Positions 32,630 to 42,015 of a DNA stretch of 64,000 nucleotides are shown here, piece after piece. The number at the start of each line of letters is the position of its first letter. Positions within the stretch are counted from its first letter, which is position 1. Under the pieces are notes generated by a model. That model made no database searches. It was not told the DNA's origin and saw only the letters and a list, made by a program, of their open reading frames with translations. Source of the stretch: Saccharospirillum sp039982735 (GTDB taxonomy: Bacteria; Pseudomonadota; Gammaproteobacteria; Pseudomonadales; Natronospirillaceae); assembly GCF_039982735.1 (NCBI RefSeq), contig NZ_JBDWXV010000023.1, positions 1 to 64,000 of the forward strand. Reading direction: 5' to 3'. The translations under genes were made by a program, and so were the position numbers.

Positions 32630-35188
32630 TCAGTCCTTCCGACTCTGTATCGGCTCTGACCGCTGGCCAGTTGCCGACAAGGGCGGAAACAAGGCGTCAA
32701 TATGCCTTTGAGACAGGGGCTTTTGCAACAAAGGATGCTCGATGGCAAACCCCAGGTCGTCTTCCAGCCGCTCGCGGGGCAGGCCGGACATCAGCAGGCA
32801 AGGCACGTCGGGCCAGTATTTGCGCACCATGGTCACCACGTCGAGACCGTTCAGCAGGCCGCCTAGGTTCACATCGGAAAGCACCAGCCCGGCCGGTTCG
32901 TCATGGTGATGCGCCCAATCAATAAACTGTTCACCGTGCTCGAACGCCATGACCCGGTAACCACGTTGTTGCAATAAATCGGTAAGCGCCTGGCGAACGG
33001 CGGCATCGTCTTCAACCAGTGCCAGCGTATGACTGGCCTCGAAGGTAAGCGAGAGTTCGACGACGCTGGCTCCAGGCGAACTCAACTGAGTGGTTACCGG
33101 CCAGCTCATACACACCGTTGTACCCTGCCCGGGCCAGGATTGCAGAGTGAATTGCCCACCGCTCTGTTGCACAAACCCATACACGGTCGACAGCCCGAGG
33201 CCACTGCCCTGACCTACCGGTTTGGTGCTGAAGAAGGGTTCCAGCACGCGTTTCTGCAACGCCACCGGAATTCCCTGGCCGGTATCGGTCACCGTCAGCT
33301 CCAGCCGATCTTGTTGTTCAAGGTAACGGGTACGAACCGTAATAGCGCCCTTGCCGGGAATGGCCGATACGCTGTTCAACACCAGATTCAACAGGGCGTT
33401 TTCCAGTTGCGACGGGTCGATGTACAGACTCCGACCCGGGGCCGCCAGGTCTAGTGTGAGCGTAACCGGGCCGGAGACTGAATATTCCAGCAGTTCAGTC
33501 AGCCCCTCGATCAACCGGTCCGGTTCGACCACCTCTGGCGTCAGCCGTTGTTTGCGACTGAAGGCGAGTAACCGCTGTACCAGCTGGGCGCCGCGTTCGC
33601 TAACATCCAGCGCGCGGTGCAAATAGGGTGTGCCTGCATCGCTGACCGCACCACTTTGCTCCAGCAACTGTAAGTTGCCCGACAGCGCCGCCAACAGGTT
33701 ATTGAAATCGTGCGCGACGCCGCCGGTCAGCTGGCCCAGTACGTCCATTTTTTGCGCCTGCTGCAATTGCTGCTCGGCCATGCGCCTCTCGGTCAGGTCC
33801 CGGTATAAGGTGACAAAGCCACCATTGGGCATGGGTTGGCTGCGAAACTCGATGATCTGACCATCATCGTAATGGCGTTCAAAGTTCTGCTGGCTCTGGT
33901 GGCGCTGCACGTTCATGGTCGGCATGTCGACGGCTTCCTGCTGCACGCTGAGGTTGCGATGCGCCTTGCGCGCCATCAGTGCCTGCACCTCGTCCAGCGC
34001 CATGCCGGGCTGGAGGTCGCCGTCGTTGAAGTCGAATATCTCCAGGTAGCGTCGGTTCCAGATTACCAGCCGGTCGTCGCGGGAGAACACGCTGAGCCCG
34101 TCCTGAATCTGGTTGTGGATGGTTTCCAGCAGGGTTTTCTGGGTATCCAGCTCGGCGCTGGTGCGTTCGGCTTGCAGGGCGTGCTCACGGAACACATCGT
34201 AGGCGTGCACCAAGTCACCAATTTCATCCTGACGATGGATGGGAATTTGCGCCGGCGACTCCTCGCGCCGCGACAGTTGCACCATGTCGTCTGTGACGGT
34301 GGCCAGGTCCCGAATCAGCCGGCGATTGTTCAGGTAATACACCAGCAGCGCCAGCATCACCACCAGCGACAAGCCCAGAGTGAGCACCCGGGAGGCGTTT
34401 ACCCGGTCGGTCACCGCCGTTTGCTGACGCACCACCACCTGCTGAATATCGGCAGCGAAGCTGTTGGTCTGCTCAGTGAGACGCTCCGAGTGGGCGCGCA
34501 AGCGGGCCAGCAGGAATGCCTTGTTTTGCTGAATGCCCTGCAACGTCTGGTATTCAGCGGTGGCCAGCTCCAGCCAGTCGAGGTAGGCCTCGGGCTCGGC
34601 CACGGCCAGCACCAGCGGTCGCAGCCGCTCCCGGGTCTGGCGGTTATAGTCGGCCGGGTCGGTAATCGCCCGGTAGAACAGCTGCAACGGCAACCAGGGC
34701 TCAATGGTGACGGAATGGCCGGCCTCGGCGCTGTCGCGTGCCTGCTGATCGACCTGAAACTGAGCCGCGAGCACGTCTTCGCGAATAAACAGTTCGTCGT
34801 ACACCCGCCCGGTCAGCGCGTCGAGATCGGCTTTGATGTTGGCGAGAATAGCCTGGATACGGGCGCGAACGTCCGGGTTCTGCAAGCGTTGTGACAAGGC
34901 AAACACCCGCTGGTACCGGCTTTCGAGGCGTTGCCGCTCGGCCTGCAGCTGAAATGGGCGCCCGGCCGATGCCAGATAGGGCGCCAGCGCCACAATCTGA
35001 GCGGCTTCATCGGAGAGACTGAGGGCCGTGCGAATTTCGGGAATCAGTAACCCTTCGAACTCATTCACCGCGTCCCGGGTCTGGCTTAAACCGCGCCAGG
35101 AGAAGCTGACCAGCGTCAGCAACAGCACCAAACCGACTACAAAGGCAGCCAGGGCTTTCGCGTGTAACGTCCAGCGCAGCGGGTTCAT
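32630..35188 (-). CDS. Hybrid sensor histidine kinase with C-terminal receiver
   Basis: An 852-residue membrane kinase. TM1 is at about 12-30 and TM2 at about 268-288, enclosing a helical periplasmic sensor. Then come a HAMP-like stretch, a coiled coil, PAS (about 350-465), the HisKA site VAHDFNNLLAALSGNL with H493, and an HATPase ending near 705 (GSGLGLSTVYGFV). A receiver domain (about 728-845) has LVEDDAAV and phosphoacceptor Asp in LVLSDVNLGG. It overlaps the upstream OmpR-type regulator by ATGA. The signal is unknown. No TorA/TorT-like genes adjoin. Confidence 0.92.
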   Translation of the reverse strand: MNPLRWTLHAKALAAFVVGLVLLLTLVSFSWRGLSQTRDAVNEFEGLLIPEIRTALSLSDEAAQIVALAPYLASAGRPFQLQAERQRLESRYQRVFALSQRLQNPDVRARIQAILANIKADLDALTGRVYDELFIREDVLAAQFQVDQQARDSAEAGHSVTIEPWLPLQLFYRAITDPADYNRQTRERLRPLVLAVAEPEAYLDWLELATAEYQTLQGIQQNKAFLLARLRAHSERLTEQTNSFAADIQQVVVRQQTAVTDRVNASRVLTLGLSLVVMLALLVYYLNNRRLIRDLATVTDDMVQLSRREESPAQIPIHRQDEIGDLVHAYDVFREHALQAERTSAELDTQKTLLETIHNQIQDGLSVFSRDDRLVIWNRRYLEIFDFNDGDLQPGMALDEVQALMARKAHRNLSVQQEAVDMPTMNVQRHQSQQNFERHYDDGQIIEFRSQPMPNGGFVTLYRDLTERRMAEQQLQQAQKMDVLGQLTGGVAHDFNNLLAALSGNLQLLEQSGAVSDAGTPYLHRALDVSERGAQLVQRLLAFSRKQRLTPEVVEPDRLIEGLTELLEYSVSGPVTLTLDLAAPGRSLYIDPSQLENALLNLVLNSVSAIPGKGAITVRTRYLEQQDRLELTVTDTGQGIPVALQKRVLEPFFSTKPVGQGSGLGLSTVYGFVQQSGGQFTLQSWPGQGTTVCMSWPVTTQLSSPGASVVELSLTFEASHTLALVEDDAAVRQALTDLLQQRGYRVMAFEHGEQFIDWAHHHDEPAGLVLSDVNLGGLLNGLDVVTMVRKYWPDVPCLLMSGLPRERLEDDLGFAIEHPLLQKPLSQRHIDALFPPLSATGQRSEPIQSRKD

Positions 35189-35922
35189 AGCCGTTTGACC
35201 GTGGCCTCAAAACGGTAGCCAATGCCGCGCTCGGTTTTAATGTAGTGCGGCGCCTTGGGGTTGGGTTCGAGCTTGCGGCGCAGGCGCAGTATCAGAACGT
35301 CGATGGTGCGATCGAAGGATTCGGTTTGAGTGCCGTGGGTTTTCTCCAGCAAATAATCACGACTTAGCACACGGTTCGCCGACGATAGCAGCACATTCAA
35401 CAAATTGAATTCGCCGTAAGTCAGGTCGACCAACTCACCCGCCGGGTTCAGCAGCGTGCGCCGCGTCAGGTCAAGGCACCAGCCATCGAACACCAGGCCT
35501 TCGGAAACCCGTTGCACCAGTAATTTGGGGGTCTGGCTCAGTTGGGTACTGCGCCGCAGCAGGGCCCGCACCCGAGCGACAATTTCGCGCAGGTTGAACG
35601 GTTTCATCATAAAGTCGTCGGCGGCGACTTCGAGGCCGAGAATGCGATCGGTCTCATCGCCCTTGCCGGTGAGCATCATGATCGGCACGGCCGAATCGCG
35701 GCGGATGTCCTGCGCCACGCGCAAGCCGCTTTCGTGCTCCAGTTTCAAATCGAGCAATATCAGATCGGCCGGGTCCTGGGCTTGCAGGCCCAGCAACGCC
35801 TGGCCGGTTTGGACGGGCGTAACCCGGTAGCCCTCCAGCGTCAGGGTGTCGGTCAGTACCTGCAAGATGTCCGGGTCGTCATCGACGATGGCAATGTGAT
35901 GCGCCTGGGGGGTTGCGGCCAT
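35185..35922 (-). CDS. OmpR-family response regulator
   Basis: A 245-residue regulator from ATG 35922, chosen for GGAG 7 bases upstream; a longer frame to 35946 has no such signal. The receiver carries IVDDDPDI, Asp in LILLDLKLEHESG and Lys in MKPFNLRE. The winged-helix domain has LTYGEFNLLNVLLSSANRVLSRDYLL and IKTERGIGYRF. It is translationally coupled to the hybrid kinase that follows, so the pair forms one phosphorelay. Target genes are not evident nearby. Confidence 0.93.
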   Translation of the reverse strand: MAATPQAHHIAIVDDDPDILQVLTDTLTLEGYRVTPVQTGQALLGLQAQDPADLILLDLKLEHESGLRVAQDIRRDSAVPIMMLTGKGDETDRILGLEVAADDFMMKPFNLREIVARVRALLRRSTQLSQTPKLLVQRVSEGLVFDGWCLDLTRRTLLNPAGELVDLTYGEFNLLNVLLSSANRVLSRDYLLEKTHGTQTESFDRTIDVLILRLRRKLEPNPKAPHYIKTERGIGYRFEATVKRL

Positions 35923-36129
35923 CGGTTTCTCCGGGCTTTTTATCATTATGGTGCCAGGTGAGTCTGTGTACGCGCGTTCGCGCCACTCAGTGACGCACTG
36001 GAATGTTAACAGAGTATTTCAAACACGGCCCCAAACCCGTGGAGGAAAGCCGTGAAGTGTGGAGCCGGTCGCAGATGTAAAGCCGGCACCATGCCATTCT
36101 AAGCTATTGCTCCCGAGCCGAATGATGTC

Positions 36130-36873
36130 ATGACAACCCCTGTAATCCGTTCCCGACTGGCCCCGTTCAGGCTGGCCCCATGCACTGCGTTGCTCGCCTT
36201 ACTGGTCGCTGGTTGCCAGCCGGAAACCGTCAGCGACACCACCGGCGATACGTCCGACCCCGTCGATACTGATGACAGCGGCACCGTTGAGCTGGCGCTG
36301 GCGGTACGATCGCTCAGTTACACTCAGGCTAACCCGGGGCCAACCCAGGCCGTGCTGGATGTGCGTATACCGACGGAAGCCACCGTACAACTGGTTTTAA
36401 ATGGTGAATTGGTCGACGAATGGGATACTGGCGACTCTTGCATTGTATTCCCGGCCTTTACTCAGTGTGCAGACTACCTGGACCAGTCTCTGCCCATCAT
36501 GATCGAGACAGGGGGCGAGCAGCAGTTTGAACTGACGGCGCTAAAAGGCGGCGACTGGAAGACCGTGACCTTTGAGCGCGACCTGACGCTTGGACAATGC
36601 ATCAGCAATGAGGCGTTTTACGACACAAAGGTACAAGGTGCACTGCAGAGTCAATGCAGTTCATGCCACAACAGTGGCAACCCGGTGTTCAGTGCCAATG
36701 CCAGTTGGTCGCAGTTTGAAACGACCATTTTTAACTCAACCCACCGGCTTTATAAGGCGCCCTCTCACCAGGAAAATGGTCACAGCGCCAAGCCACTGGA
36801 GCCTTACGATGAAGACTACCGGGCCATAGCAGAGCTTGTGTGGCGATCTCTCAATGATTTTGAGTGCTCATAG
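36130..36873 (+). CDS. Lipoprotein with one c-type haem motif
   Basis: A 247-residue exported lipoprotein. The N-terminal signal ends in the lipobox LLVAGC with C29 as lipidation site, followed by an Asp/Thr/Ser-rich linker to about residue 50. A beta-rich domain (about 52-155) precedes a C-terminal domain with one haem site, C176-S-S-C-H180. No clear Met ligand region follows; HSAKPLEPYDEDYRAIAELVWRSL resembles the tail of cytochrome-like domains in which the distal ligand sits late. Three extra Cys (104, 113, 246) could pair. Not a standard family I can name. Confidence 0.78.
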   Translation: MTTPVIRSRLAPFRLAPCTALLALLVAGCQPETVSDTTGDTSDPVDTDDSGTVELALAVRSLSYTQANPGPTQAVLDVRIPTEATVQLVLNGELVDEWDTGDSCIVFPAFTQCADYLDQSLPIMIETGGEQQFELTALKGGDWKTVTFERDLTLGQCISNEAFYDTKVQGALQSQCSSCHNSGNPVFSANASWSQFETTIFNSTHRLYKAPSHQENGHSAKPLEPYDEDYRAIAELVWRSLNDFECS

Positions 36874-36881
36874 CCACCGAG

Positions 36882-36975
36882 CTCAAATCTAAAGTTTCGG
36901 AGTTCCCACACAGCAAGCGGCGGGTGCCGCCGCGAACGATTGACTCTGAAGCAACCCGAACTCCGAGGCTTGAGG
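36882..36975 (+). repeat. Core-less member of the inverted-repeat family (copy 5)
   Basis: Arms TCGGAGTT (36897-36904) and AACTCCGA (36959-36966), nested inside CTCAA and TTGAG. Its left part (GGAGTT then AGCAAGCGGCGGGTGCC) resembles the left flank of copies 3 and 4. Its right part (CAACCCGAACTCCGA) resembles the right flank of copy 4. The long stem with two capping hairpins is missing. It lies between convergent genes. Confidence 0.6.
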
Positions 36976-37017
36976 CCACAACTCTCGGATCCATATTAAG
37001 GTTAAGGTATGCGTGGC

Positions 37018-38907
37018 TTACCCACGAGAAAGCGCGAACTTAATAAAATCGGCTTCCGGCATGGGCCGGGCCCAGTAATACCCCTGCCCCTGAGTGCAGC
37101 CGAGCCTGGCCAGTAAGTCGGCTTCGGCCTGGGTTTCGGCGCCTTCAGCTACGGTAGTCAGGTTGAGGCTGTTGGCCATTTGAATAATGGCGGTGACGAT
37201 GGCGGTGTCTTGCGGGCTCAGTTGCAGCTGCGACACAAAGGACCGGTCAATTTTCAGTGTGCCGATCTTCATCTTGTTCAGATATCCCAGGTTGGAATAG
37301 CCGGTCCCGAAATCGTCGATCGAGAAAGTAACGCCGAGCGCCTGCAACCGGTGGAAGGTGTGGTCAATGTCTTCACCGGGTTCCATCAGCATCGATTCGG
37401 TGATTTCAATTTCCAGTCGATGGGGCTCGATGCCGGATTCCGTTAGAGCCTGTTCAACCACCCGATCAAGGTTACCGCGCTTGAATTGCAAAGACGAAAC
37501 ATTCACCGCCATGGTCAGCCCTGACAGGCCGACCGAATCAAACCGGCTTAGCGCTCCCGTGGCCTGTCGCATCACCCACATACCGATCTCAATGATCAGA
37601 CCCGACCGTTCAGCCAGGCTGATGAACTCGATGGGAGGCACATTCCCGCGCGTCGGGTGTTGCCAGCGCAACAGGGCCTCACAACCGCACAGCTTGCCCG
37701 TTTTCAGATCGATTTTGGGTTGGTAGTGCAGCGAAAGTTCGTTGCCTTGTAATGCCTTGCGAAGGTCGGAAATGAGTTTGACCTGAGCCTGGGCGTCGTT
37801 GTTCATGCTGGTGTTGTAATAGCGAATGCCATCGCGCCCGGCGCGCTTCGATTCGTACATGGCCATGTCGGCCTTGCCCAGCAAAGTAGCGAAGTCGGTA
37901 CCATCGGCCGGCGCGATGGCAATGCCAATCGAGGCCGTGGTGGTCAGCTCGTGACCTTGCAGCATCATGGGTTCGCGCAGTGTTTGCAGCAGTTCATCCG
38001 CCCGGGAGATAATGGACTCTCCCGGTGGCAGGTCGGGCATCAGCACCACGAACTCGTCGCCACCAAAGCGTGAGACCGCATCCGATGTACGCACTTCATC
38101 CACCAGGCGCTGGGCAATCTGAATTAGGTATTCATCGCCGGCGCCGTGGCCGAGTGAATCGTTGATGGGTTTAAAGTTATCCAGATCGATAAATAACAGC
38201 GCCACCGACTGACCTTCACGCTCACTGTGACGCAACATCAGTTCAAACTGCTCGGCGGCCAGCATGCGATTGGGCAAGCCGGTCAGACTGTCATGATTCA
38301 CAAGCGCCTCAACCTGGGCCTGGGATTCACGGCGTCGCTGGTTTTCTTCGTTCAGCTCTGTCACCAGATGACGAATGTCGTTGACCAGCAGGCGAATACA
38401 GTAGGCTGTCGTCAACAGAATCAACACCAGCAAAATAGCCACGTTGATGTTGCTCTCGACCGGTCGGGTCTGATGCAGCCCCATCGAATTGACGCCACCA
38501 AGTATCAGCAAACTCACAATCATGACCGCCAGCAAACCAATAAAAATACGACGGTTTCCAATGATGCTCGCAACGACCAGAATGCCGGGGTAACCCAGCA
38601 CGGCTTCATCGCGCAGGCCATCGCTGTGCCATAGAAAGTAGTAACACAGGCCGGTCATCAGCCCGAGCATCCAAGTGGCGGCCAATTGATAATGTTGCTG
38701 GCGTACCAGCCAAAGGCTCAGGAACAAGAGACCCGCTGCGACCGCCATGGCCAGTGCAGAGGAAACACGGCCGAGTGCCATACTCTGTACGGTCGCAACC
38801 AGCAGGAATATCTGCAGGGCCCAGAACATCTGGTTGAGACGTTCATGATGAAGCTGCCTAACCAGTGGCGACCGACCTGGCTGATTTGAATTATGTTCTG
38901 ATGCCAT
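37018..38907 (-). CDS. GGDEF-EAL c-di-GMP turnover protein
   Basis: A 629-residue membrane protein from ATG 38907; an upstream TTG at 38916 is unlikely. About six spans fill residues 20-175. GGDEF follows (about 205-365; active-site RFGGDEF) and then EAL (about 375-629; EALLRW, SIDDFGTGYSN and the catalytic Glu/Lys motifs). Both active sites look intact, so it may make and degrade c-di-GMP, with one activity usually dominant. The membrane part is a plain sensor without a known ligand domain. Confidence 0.93.
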   Translation of the reverse strand: MASEHNSNQPGRSPLVRQLHHERLNQMFWALQIFLLVATVQSMALGRVSSALAMAVAAGLLFLSLWLVRQQHYQLAATWMLGLMTGLCYYFLWHSDGLRDEAVLGYPGILVVASIIGNRRIFIGLLAVMIVSLLILGGVNSMGLHQTRPVESNINVAILLVLILLTTAYCIRLLVNDIRHLVTELNEENQRRRESQAQVEALVNHDSLTGLPNRMLAAEQFELMLRHSEREGQSVALLFIDLDNFKPINDSLGHGAGDEYLIQIAQRLVDEVRTSDAVSRFGGDEFVVLMPDLPPGESIISRADELLQTLREPMMLQGHELTTTASIGIAIAPADGTDFATLLGKADMAMYESKRAGRDGIRYYNTSMNNDAQAQVKLISDLRKALQGNELSLHYQPKIDLKTGKLCGCEALLRWQHPTRGNVPPIEFISLAERSGLIIEIGMWVMRQATGALSRFDSVGLSGLTMAVNVSSLQFKRGNLDRVVEQALTESGIEPHRLEIEITESMLMEPGEDIDHTFHRLQALGVTFSIDDFGTGYSNLGYLNKMKIGTLKIDRSFVSQLQLSPQDTAIVTAIIQMANSLNLTTVAEGAETQAEADLLARLGCTQGQGYYWARPMPEADFIKFALSRG

Positions 38908-39046
38908 ACCACCCAACAGAAATCTTGTGAAAGAAACGGGCTGATTGAACCCTCCTGAAACAGTCTAGCTTGAAATGCCTGGTTCGTGGATGCACCGGGT
39001 GGTTATTCCTGGAGAACCTTAGTTAACGCAACGGAACAGCAGGCAC

Positions 39047-39096
39047 CGCGCCAAAACGGTGCGCGCTCTGGTGCAGGGTGATCGACTTGGTGCGCA
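39047..39096 (+). promoter_or_regulatory. NtrC-type enhancer sites
   Basis: CGCGCCAAAACGGTGCG (39047-39063) matches the NtrC dyad TGCACC-N5-GGTGCA at most conserved positions. Two more half sites follow: TGGTGCA at 39069-39075 and TTGGTGCGCA at 39087-39096. They lie 105-170 bp upstream of a sigma-54 promoter, the normal distance for enhancers. Confidence 0.78.
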
Positions 39097-39200
39097 GTGA
39101 AGGTATCTGTGACAAGGCCACGCCGGTAAAGCCCCATGATACCCGGCTTTTGAAACGATTGTTTCAGCCTTACGCGGATTTGAATGATTGTTCGGCCAAC

Positions 39201-39216
39201 TGGCCTGCCCTTTGCA
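39201..39216 (+). promoter_or_regulatory. Sigma-54 promoter of the ABC/amidase operon
   Basis: TGGCCTGCCCTTTGCA fits the -24/-12 form TGGCAC-N5-TTGCA, with GG and GC exactly 10 bases apart. It is 53 bp before the binding-protein ATG. With the NtrC-like sites upstream it predicts induction on nitrogen limitation. Confidence 0.83.
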
Positions 39217-39268
39217 ATATCCCTGTACCGGCTCCGGCCAATCCTAAAGCCACACACAGGGGAACACC

Positions 39269-40273
39269 ATGAACAAAGCATCTCTGGTTGCCAGCGTCGT
39301 TGCACTGCTTAGCGCCACGGCCGCTTCTGCGACCGATATTAAATTTGCACTGGACTGGAAATTCGAAGGCCCCGCAGCGCCCTACCTGATGGCCATGGAC
39401 CGTGGCTACTATGAAGAAGAGGGCCTGAACGTCAGCATTGATACCGGTAGCGGCTCGCTGGAGGCCATCCCCCGGGTTGGGTCGGGCACTTACCAATTAG
39501 GTTTTGCCGACATCAATTCACTGATTAAGTTCCGCGACCAGGACTCTGACGTACCGGTTCAGGCGATCATGATGGTGTACGATGCCCCGCCGTTTGCCAT
39601 TGTCGGGCGCAAAAGCCTGGGCGTGATGGAACCGGCCGACCTTGAAGGCAAAACCCTGGGCGCACCGGCCACCGACGGCGCCTACGCCCAGTGGCCTGCC
39701 TTTGTTGAGGCCAACAACCTCGATGCCAGCCAGGTCACCATCGAAAACGTCGGTTTCCCGGTACGCGAACCCATGTTGGCCCAGGGCGATGTCGACGCCA
39801 TTACCGGCTTCTCGTTTTCCTCCTACATTAATTTAAAATCCAAGGGCGTCGACGCCGATGACATCAGCGTCATGCTAATGAGCGACTACGGCCTGAAACT
39901 TTACGGCAACGCCATCATCGTTAACCCGACCTTTGCTGAAGAGAACCCCGAAGCGGTGACCGCCTTTCTGCGCGCCACCATTCGCGGCTGGCGCGACACC
40001 ATCGCCGACCCGGAAGCGGCCGTTGAATACGTAATGGCCCACAACAGCATTGCCCGCAAAGAAGTCGAGCTGGAGCGGCTGATCATGTCGATCGACGACA
40101 ACATCCTCACCGATGCCGTCATCGCCAATGGCATGGGCGACATCGACCCCGAGCGGATGCGCGAAGCCATCGATCAGATCGGCATTGCCTACAGCTTCAA
40201 CAATAAACCCGATGTCGACGACATCTTCACCGATGCCTTTTTGCCCAGCGCTGAAGAGCGGATGCTGCAATAA
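39269..40273 (+). CDS. NMT1/THI5-type ABC transporter substrate-binding protein
   Basis: A 334-residue periplasmic protein with a signal peptide cut after ASA near residue 21. The NMT1 fold is clear: IKFALDWKFEGPAAPYLMAMDRGYYEEEGLNV, LGFADINSLI and LEGKTLGAP. Proteins of this type bind pyrimidine-like compounds, taurine, or other small nitrogen or sulfur compounds. The ligand here is unknown. First gene of a sigma-54-driven operon with ATPase, permease, an HpxW-like hydrolase and an amidase, which points to a nitrogen compound bearing an amide. Confidence 0.9.
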   Translation: MNKASLVASVVALLSATAASATDIKFALDWKFEGPAAPYLMAMDRGYYEEEGLNVSIDTGSGSLEAIPRVGSGTYQLGFADINSLIKFRDQDSDVPVQAIMMVYDAPPFAIVGRKSLGVMEPADLEGKTLGAPATDGAYAQWPAFVEANNLDASQVTIENVGFPVREPMLAQGDVDAITGFSFSSYINLKSKGVDADDISVMLMSDYGLKLYGNAIIVNPTFAEENPEAVTAFLRATIRGWRDTIADPEAAVEYVMAHNSIARKEVELERLIMSIDDNILTDAVIANGMGDIDPERMREAIDQIGIAYSFNNKPDVDDIFTDAFLPSAEERMLQ

Positions 40274-40295
40274 GTACAGGCTACCCAAACAAAAC

Positions 40296-40311
40296 GGGCG
40301 CCTCGGCGCCC
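40296..40311 (+). promoter_or_regulatory. Hairpin in the binding-protein/ATPase gap
   Basis: GGGCGCC-TC-GGCGCCC, 7-bp arms in the 65-bp gap. No T run follows. Such hairpins often protect the upstream message and give more binding protein than ATPase. That role is inferred. Confidence 0.6.
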
Positions 40312-40338
40312 TGGTCTCATTTACGACAGGCCCGCAGT

Positions 40339-41157
40339 ATGAGTGTGATTGATATAGAAGGCTTACGCCTCGGCTACGGTGGCATGGCCCCCGAACAGAT
40401 CGTGCTGGATGGCATCGACTTACACATCGACAGTGGCGAATTCGCGGCCATTGTCGGCCCGAGCGGTTGTGGCAAGTCGACCTTCATGAAGCTGCTATCC
40501 GGCTTGCTGACGCCCCAAGAAGGCCAGATTCTGATCGACAACGAACCGGTCACCGGGCCGCGCAGCCAGGTCGGCATGGCGTTTCAGAATGCCATCATGC
40601 TGCCCTGGCGCACCACGCTCGATAATATCCTGCTGCCGCTGGAAGTGGCCCCCGCCACCAAGTCGGATTTTCGCCACCGCAAGGCCCAGTACCGGCGCCA
40701 GGCTGAAGACCTGCTGACGGCTGTTGGCCTCGAGGGCATGGGCAGCAAGTACCCCTGGGAGTTGTCTGGCGGTATGCGCCAACGGGCTTCTTTGTGCCGT
40801 GCCATGATTCACGAACCACCTTTGTTGCTGCTCGACGAACCCTTCGGCGCACTCGATGCTTTTACCAAAGAAGAACTCTGGCTGGTGTTGCAGACGCTGC
40901 GCCAGCACCGAACGTTTACGGTATTGATGGTCACCCACGATCTGACCGAAGCGGTTTATCTCTCCGACACCGTCTACGTGATGAGTGCCCGGCCGGGACG
41001 CATGCTGGTGCGCCAGAACATCACCTTTGACCAGCCGCGCGACCTCGACATTCGCTTTGAACCCGGTTTTGTCAGCCATGTGCACGACCTGCGGGAACAC
41101 ATTCGCGGCACCCGGGCCCAGGCTGCTGCGAAACCAGTGCTGGGAGCCACATCATGA
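40339..41157 (+). CDS. ABC transporter ATP-binding protein (nitrate/taurine type)
   Basis: A 272-residue ATPase of the NitT/TauT class. Walker A GPSGCGKST near residue 38, Q-loop MAFQNAIMLPW, signature LSGGMRQRASLCRAM (SGGMRQR is typical of this class) and Walker B LLLLDEPFGALDAFT are intact, with switch His in VTHDLTEA. It powers the importer formed with the flanking binding protein and permease. Its stop overlaps the permease start (ATGA). Confidence 0.94.
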   Translation: MSVIDIEGLRLGYGGMAPEQIVLDGIDLHIDSGEFAAIVGPSGCGKSTFMKLLSGLLTPQEGQILIDNEPVTGPRSQVGMAFQNAIMLPWRTTLDNILLPLEVAPATKSDFRHRKAQYRRQAEDLLTAVGLEGMGSKYPWELSGGMRQRASLCRAMIHEPPLLLLDEPFGALDAFTKEELWLVLQTLRQHRTFTVLMVTHDLTEAVYLSDTVYVMSARPGRMLVRQNITFDQPRDLDIRFEPGFVSHVHDLREHIRGTRAQAAAKPVLGATS

Positions 41158-41990
41158 CCACAAGCACCCCGTCAACGCCGGCAACCACCACACCGCGCCC
41201 GTCACGATTGCGACACTGGCTCGGCTGGTTTCGCCGCGAAGAGGCGATGTCGTTCTGGATCATCATTGGCTTTTTCGTGATCTGGGAAGCGGTATGTCAC
41301 CTCTTTTCACTGCCCGTGTATTTTCTGCCACCGCCCTCGGCAATTGCCCAGGCAGCGGTCGAATTTCAGCGCGCCCTGATGATTAACTCCATTCAAACCC
41401 TGTGGACCACCATGGCCGGGTTTGGCTTCGCCGTGGTGTTCGGATTAATACTGGGCGTTGCCGTCGGTGGTTCGCGCCGGCTTTATCGCGGGCTGTACCC
41501 GCTGATGGTCGGCTTTAACTCGATACCCAAGGTCGCCCTGGTGCCGATTCTGGTGCTCTGGTTCGGCATCGGCTCGGTACCGGCGATCATCACCGCTTTT
41601 CTCATTTCGTTTTTCCCGATTGTGGTCAACGTCGCCACCGGTCTGGCCACCACCGAACCGGAAATGGACGACATACTGCGCGCCCTGGGGGCCAGCAAGC
41701 TGGACCGTCTACTGAAAGTCGGCTTACCCGGCGCCATGCCACATTTTTTCGGTTCGCTGAAAGTCGCGATTACCCTGGCCTTTGTCGGGTCGGTGGTGTC
41801 CGAGACCGTGGCCGCCAATTCCGGGCTTGGCCACATGATGCTGATGGCTCAGGCCAACTTCGAGGTGCCACTGGTGTTCGCCGGCTTGCTGGCGCTGGCC
41901 ATTGAAGGGGTGCTGATGTATGCCCTGTTCGTGGTCATCGAAAAACGCATGACGGGCTGGGCCTTCCGCGCTCAGAGCGCTCAACAATGA
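41154..41990 (+). CDS. ABC transporter permease (nitrate/taurine type)
   Basis: A 278-residue permease with about six spans after a 30-residue Thr/Pro-rich cytoplasmic tail. The EAA coupling loop is visible as DDILRALGASKLDRLLKVGLPGAMPHFFGSLKVAI. It forms a homodimeric channel with the preceding ATPase. Translationally coupled to it. Confidence 0.94.
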   Translation: MTTSTPSTPATTTPRPSRLRHWLGWFRREEAMSFWIIIGFFVIWEAVCHLFSLPVYFLPPPSAIAQAAVEFQRALMINSIQTLWTTMAGFGFAVVFGLILGVAVGGSRRLYRGLYPLMVGFNSIPKVALVPILVLWFGIGSVPAIITAFLISFFPIVVNVATGLATTEPEMDDILRALGASKLDRLLKVGLPGAMPHFFGSLKVAITLAFVGSVVSETVAANSGLGHMMLMAQANFEVPLVFAGLLALAIEGVLMYALFVVIEKRMTGWAFRAQSAQQ

Positions 41991-42015
41991 GTAACGGGGC
42001 TAGGAGCCAGCCGTA

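Noticed and set aside
33836..34894. 352-codon plus-strand frame
   Set aside because: Antisense to the hybrid kinase gene.
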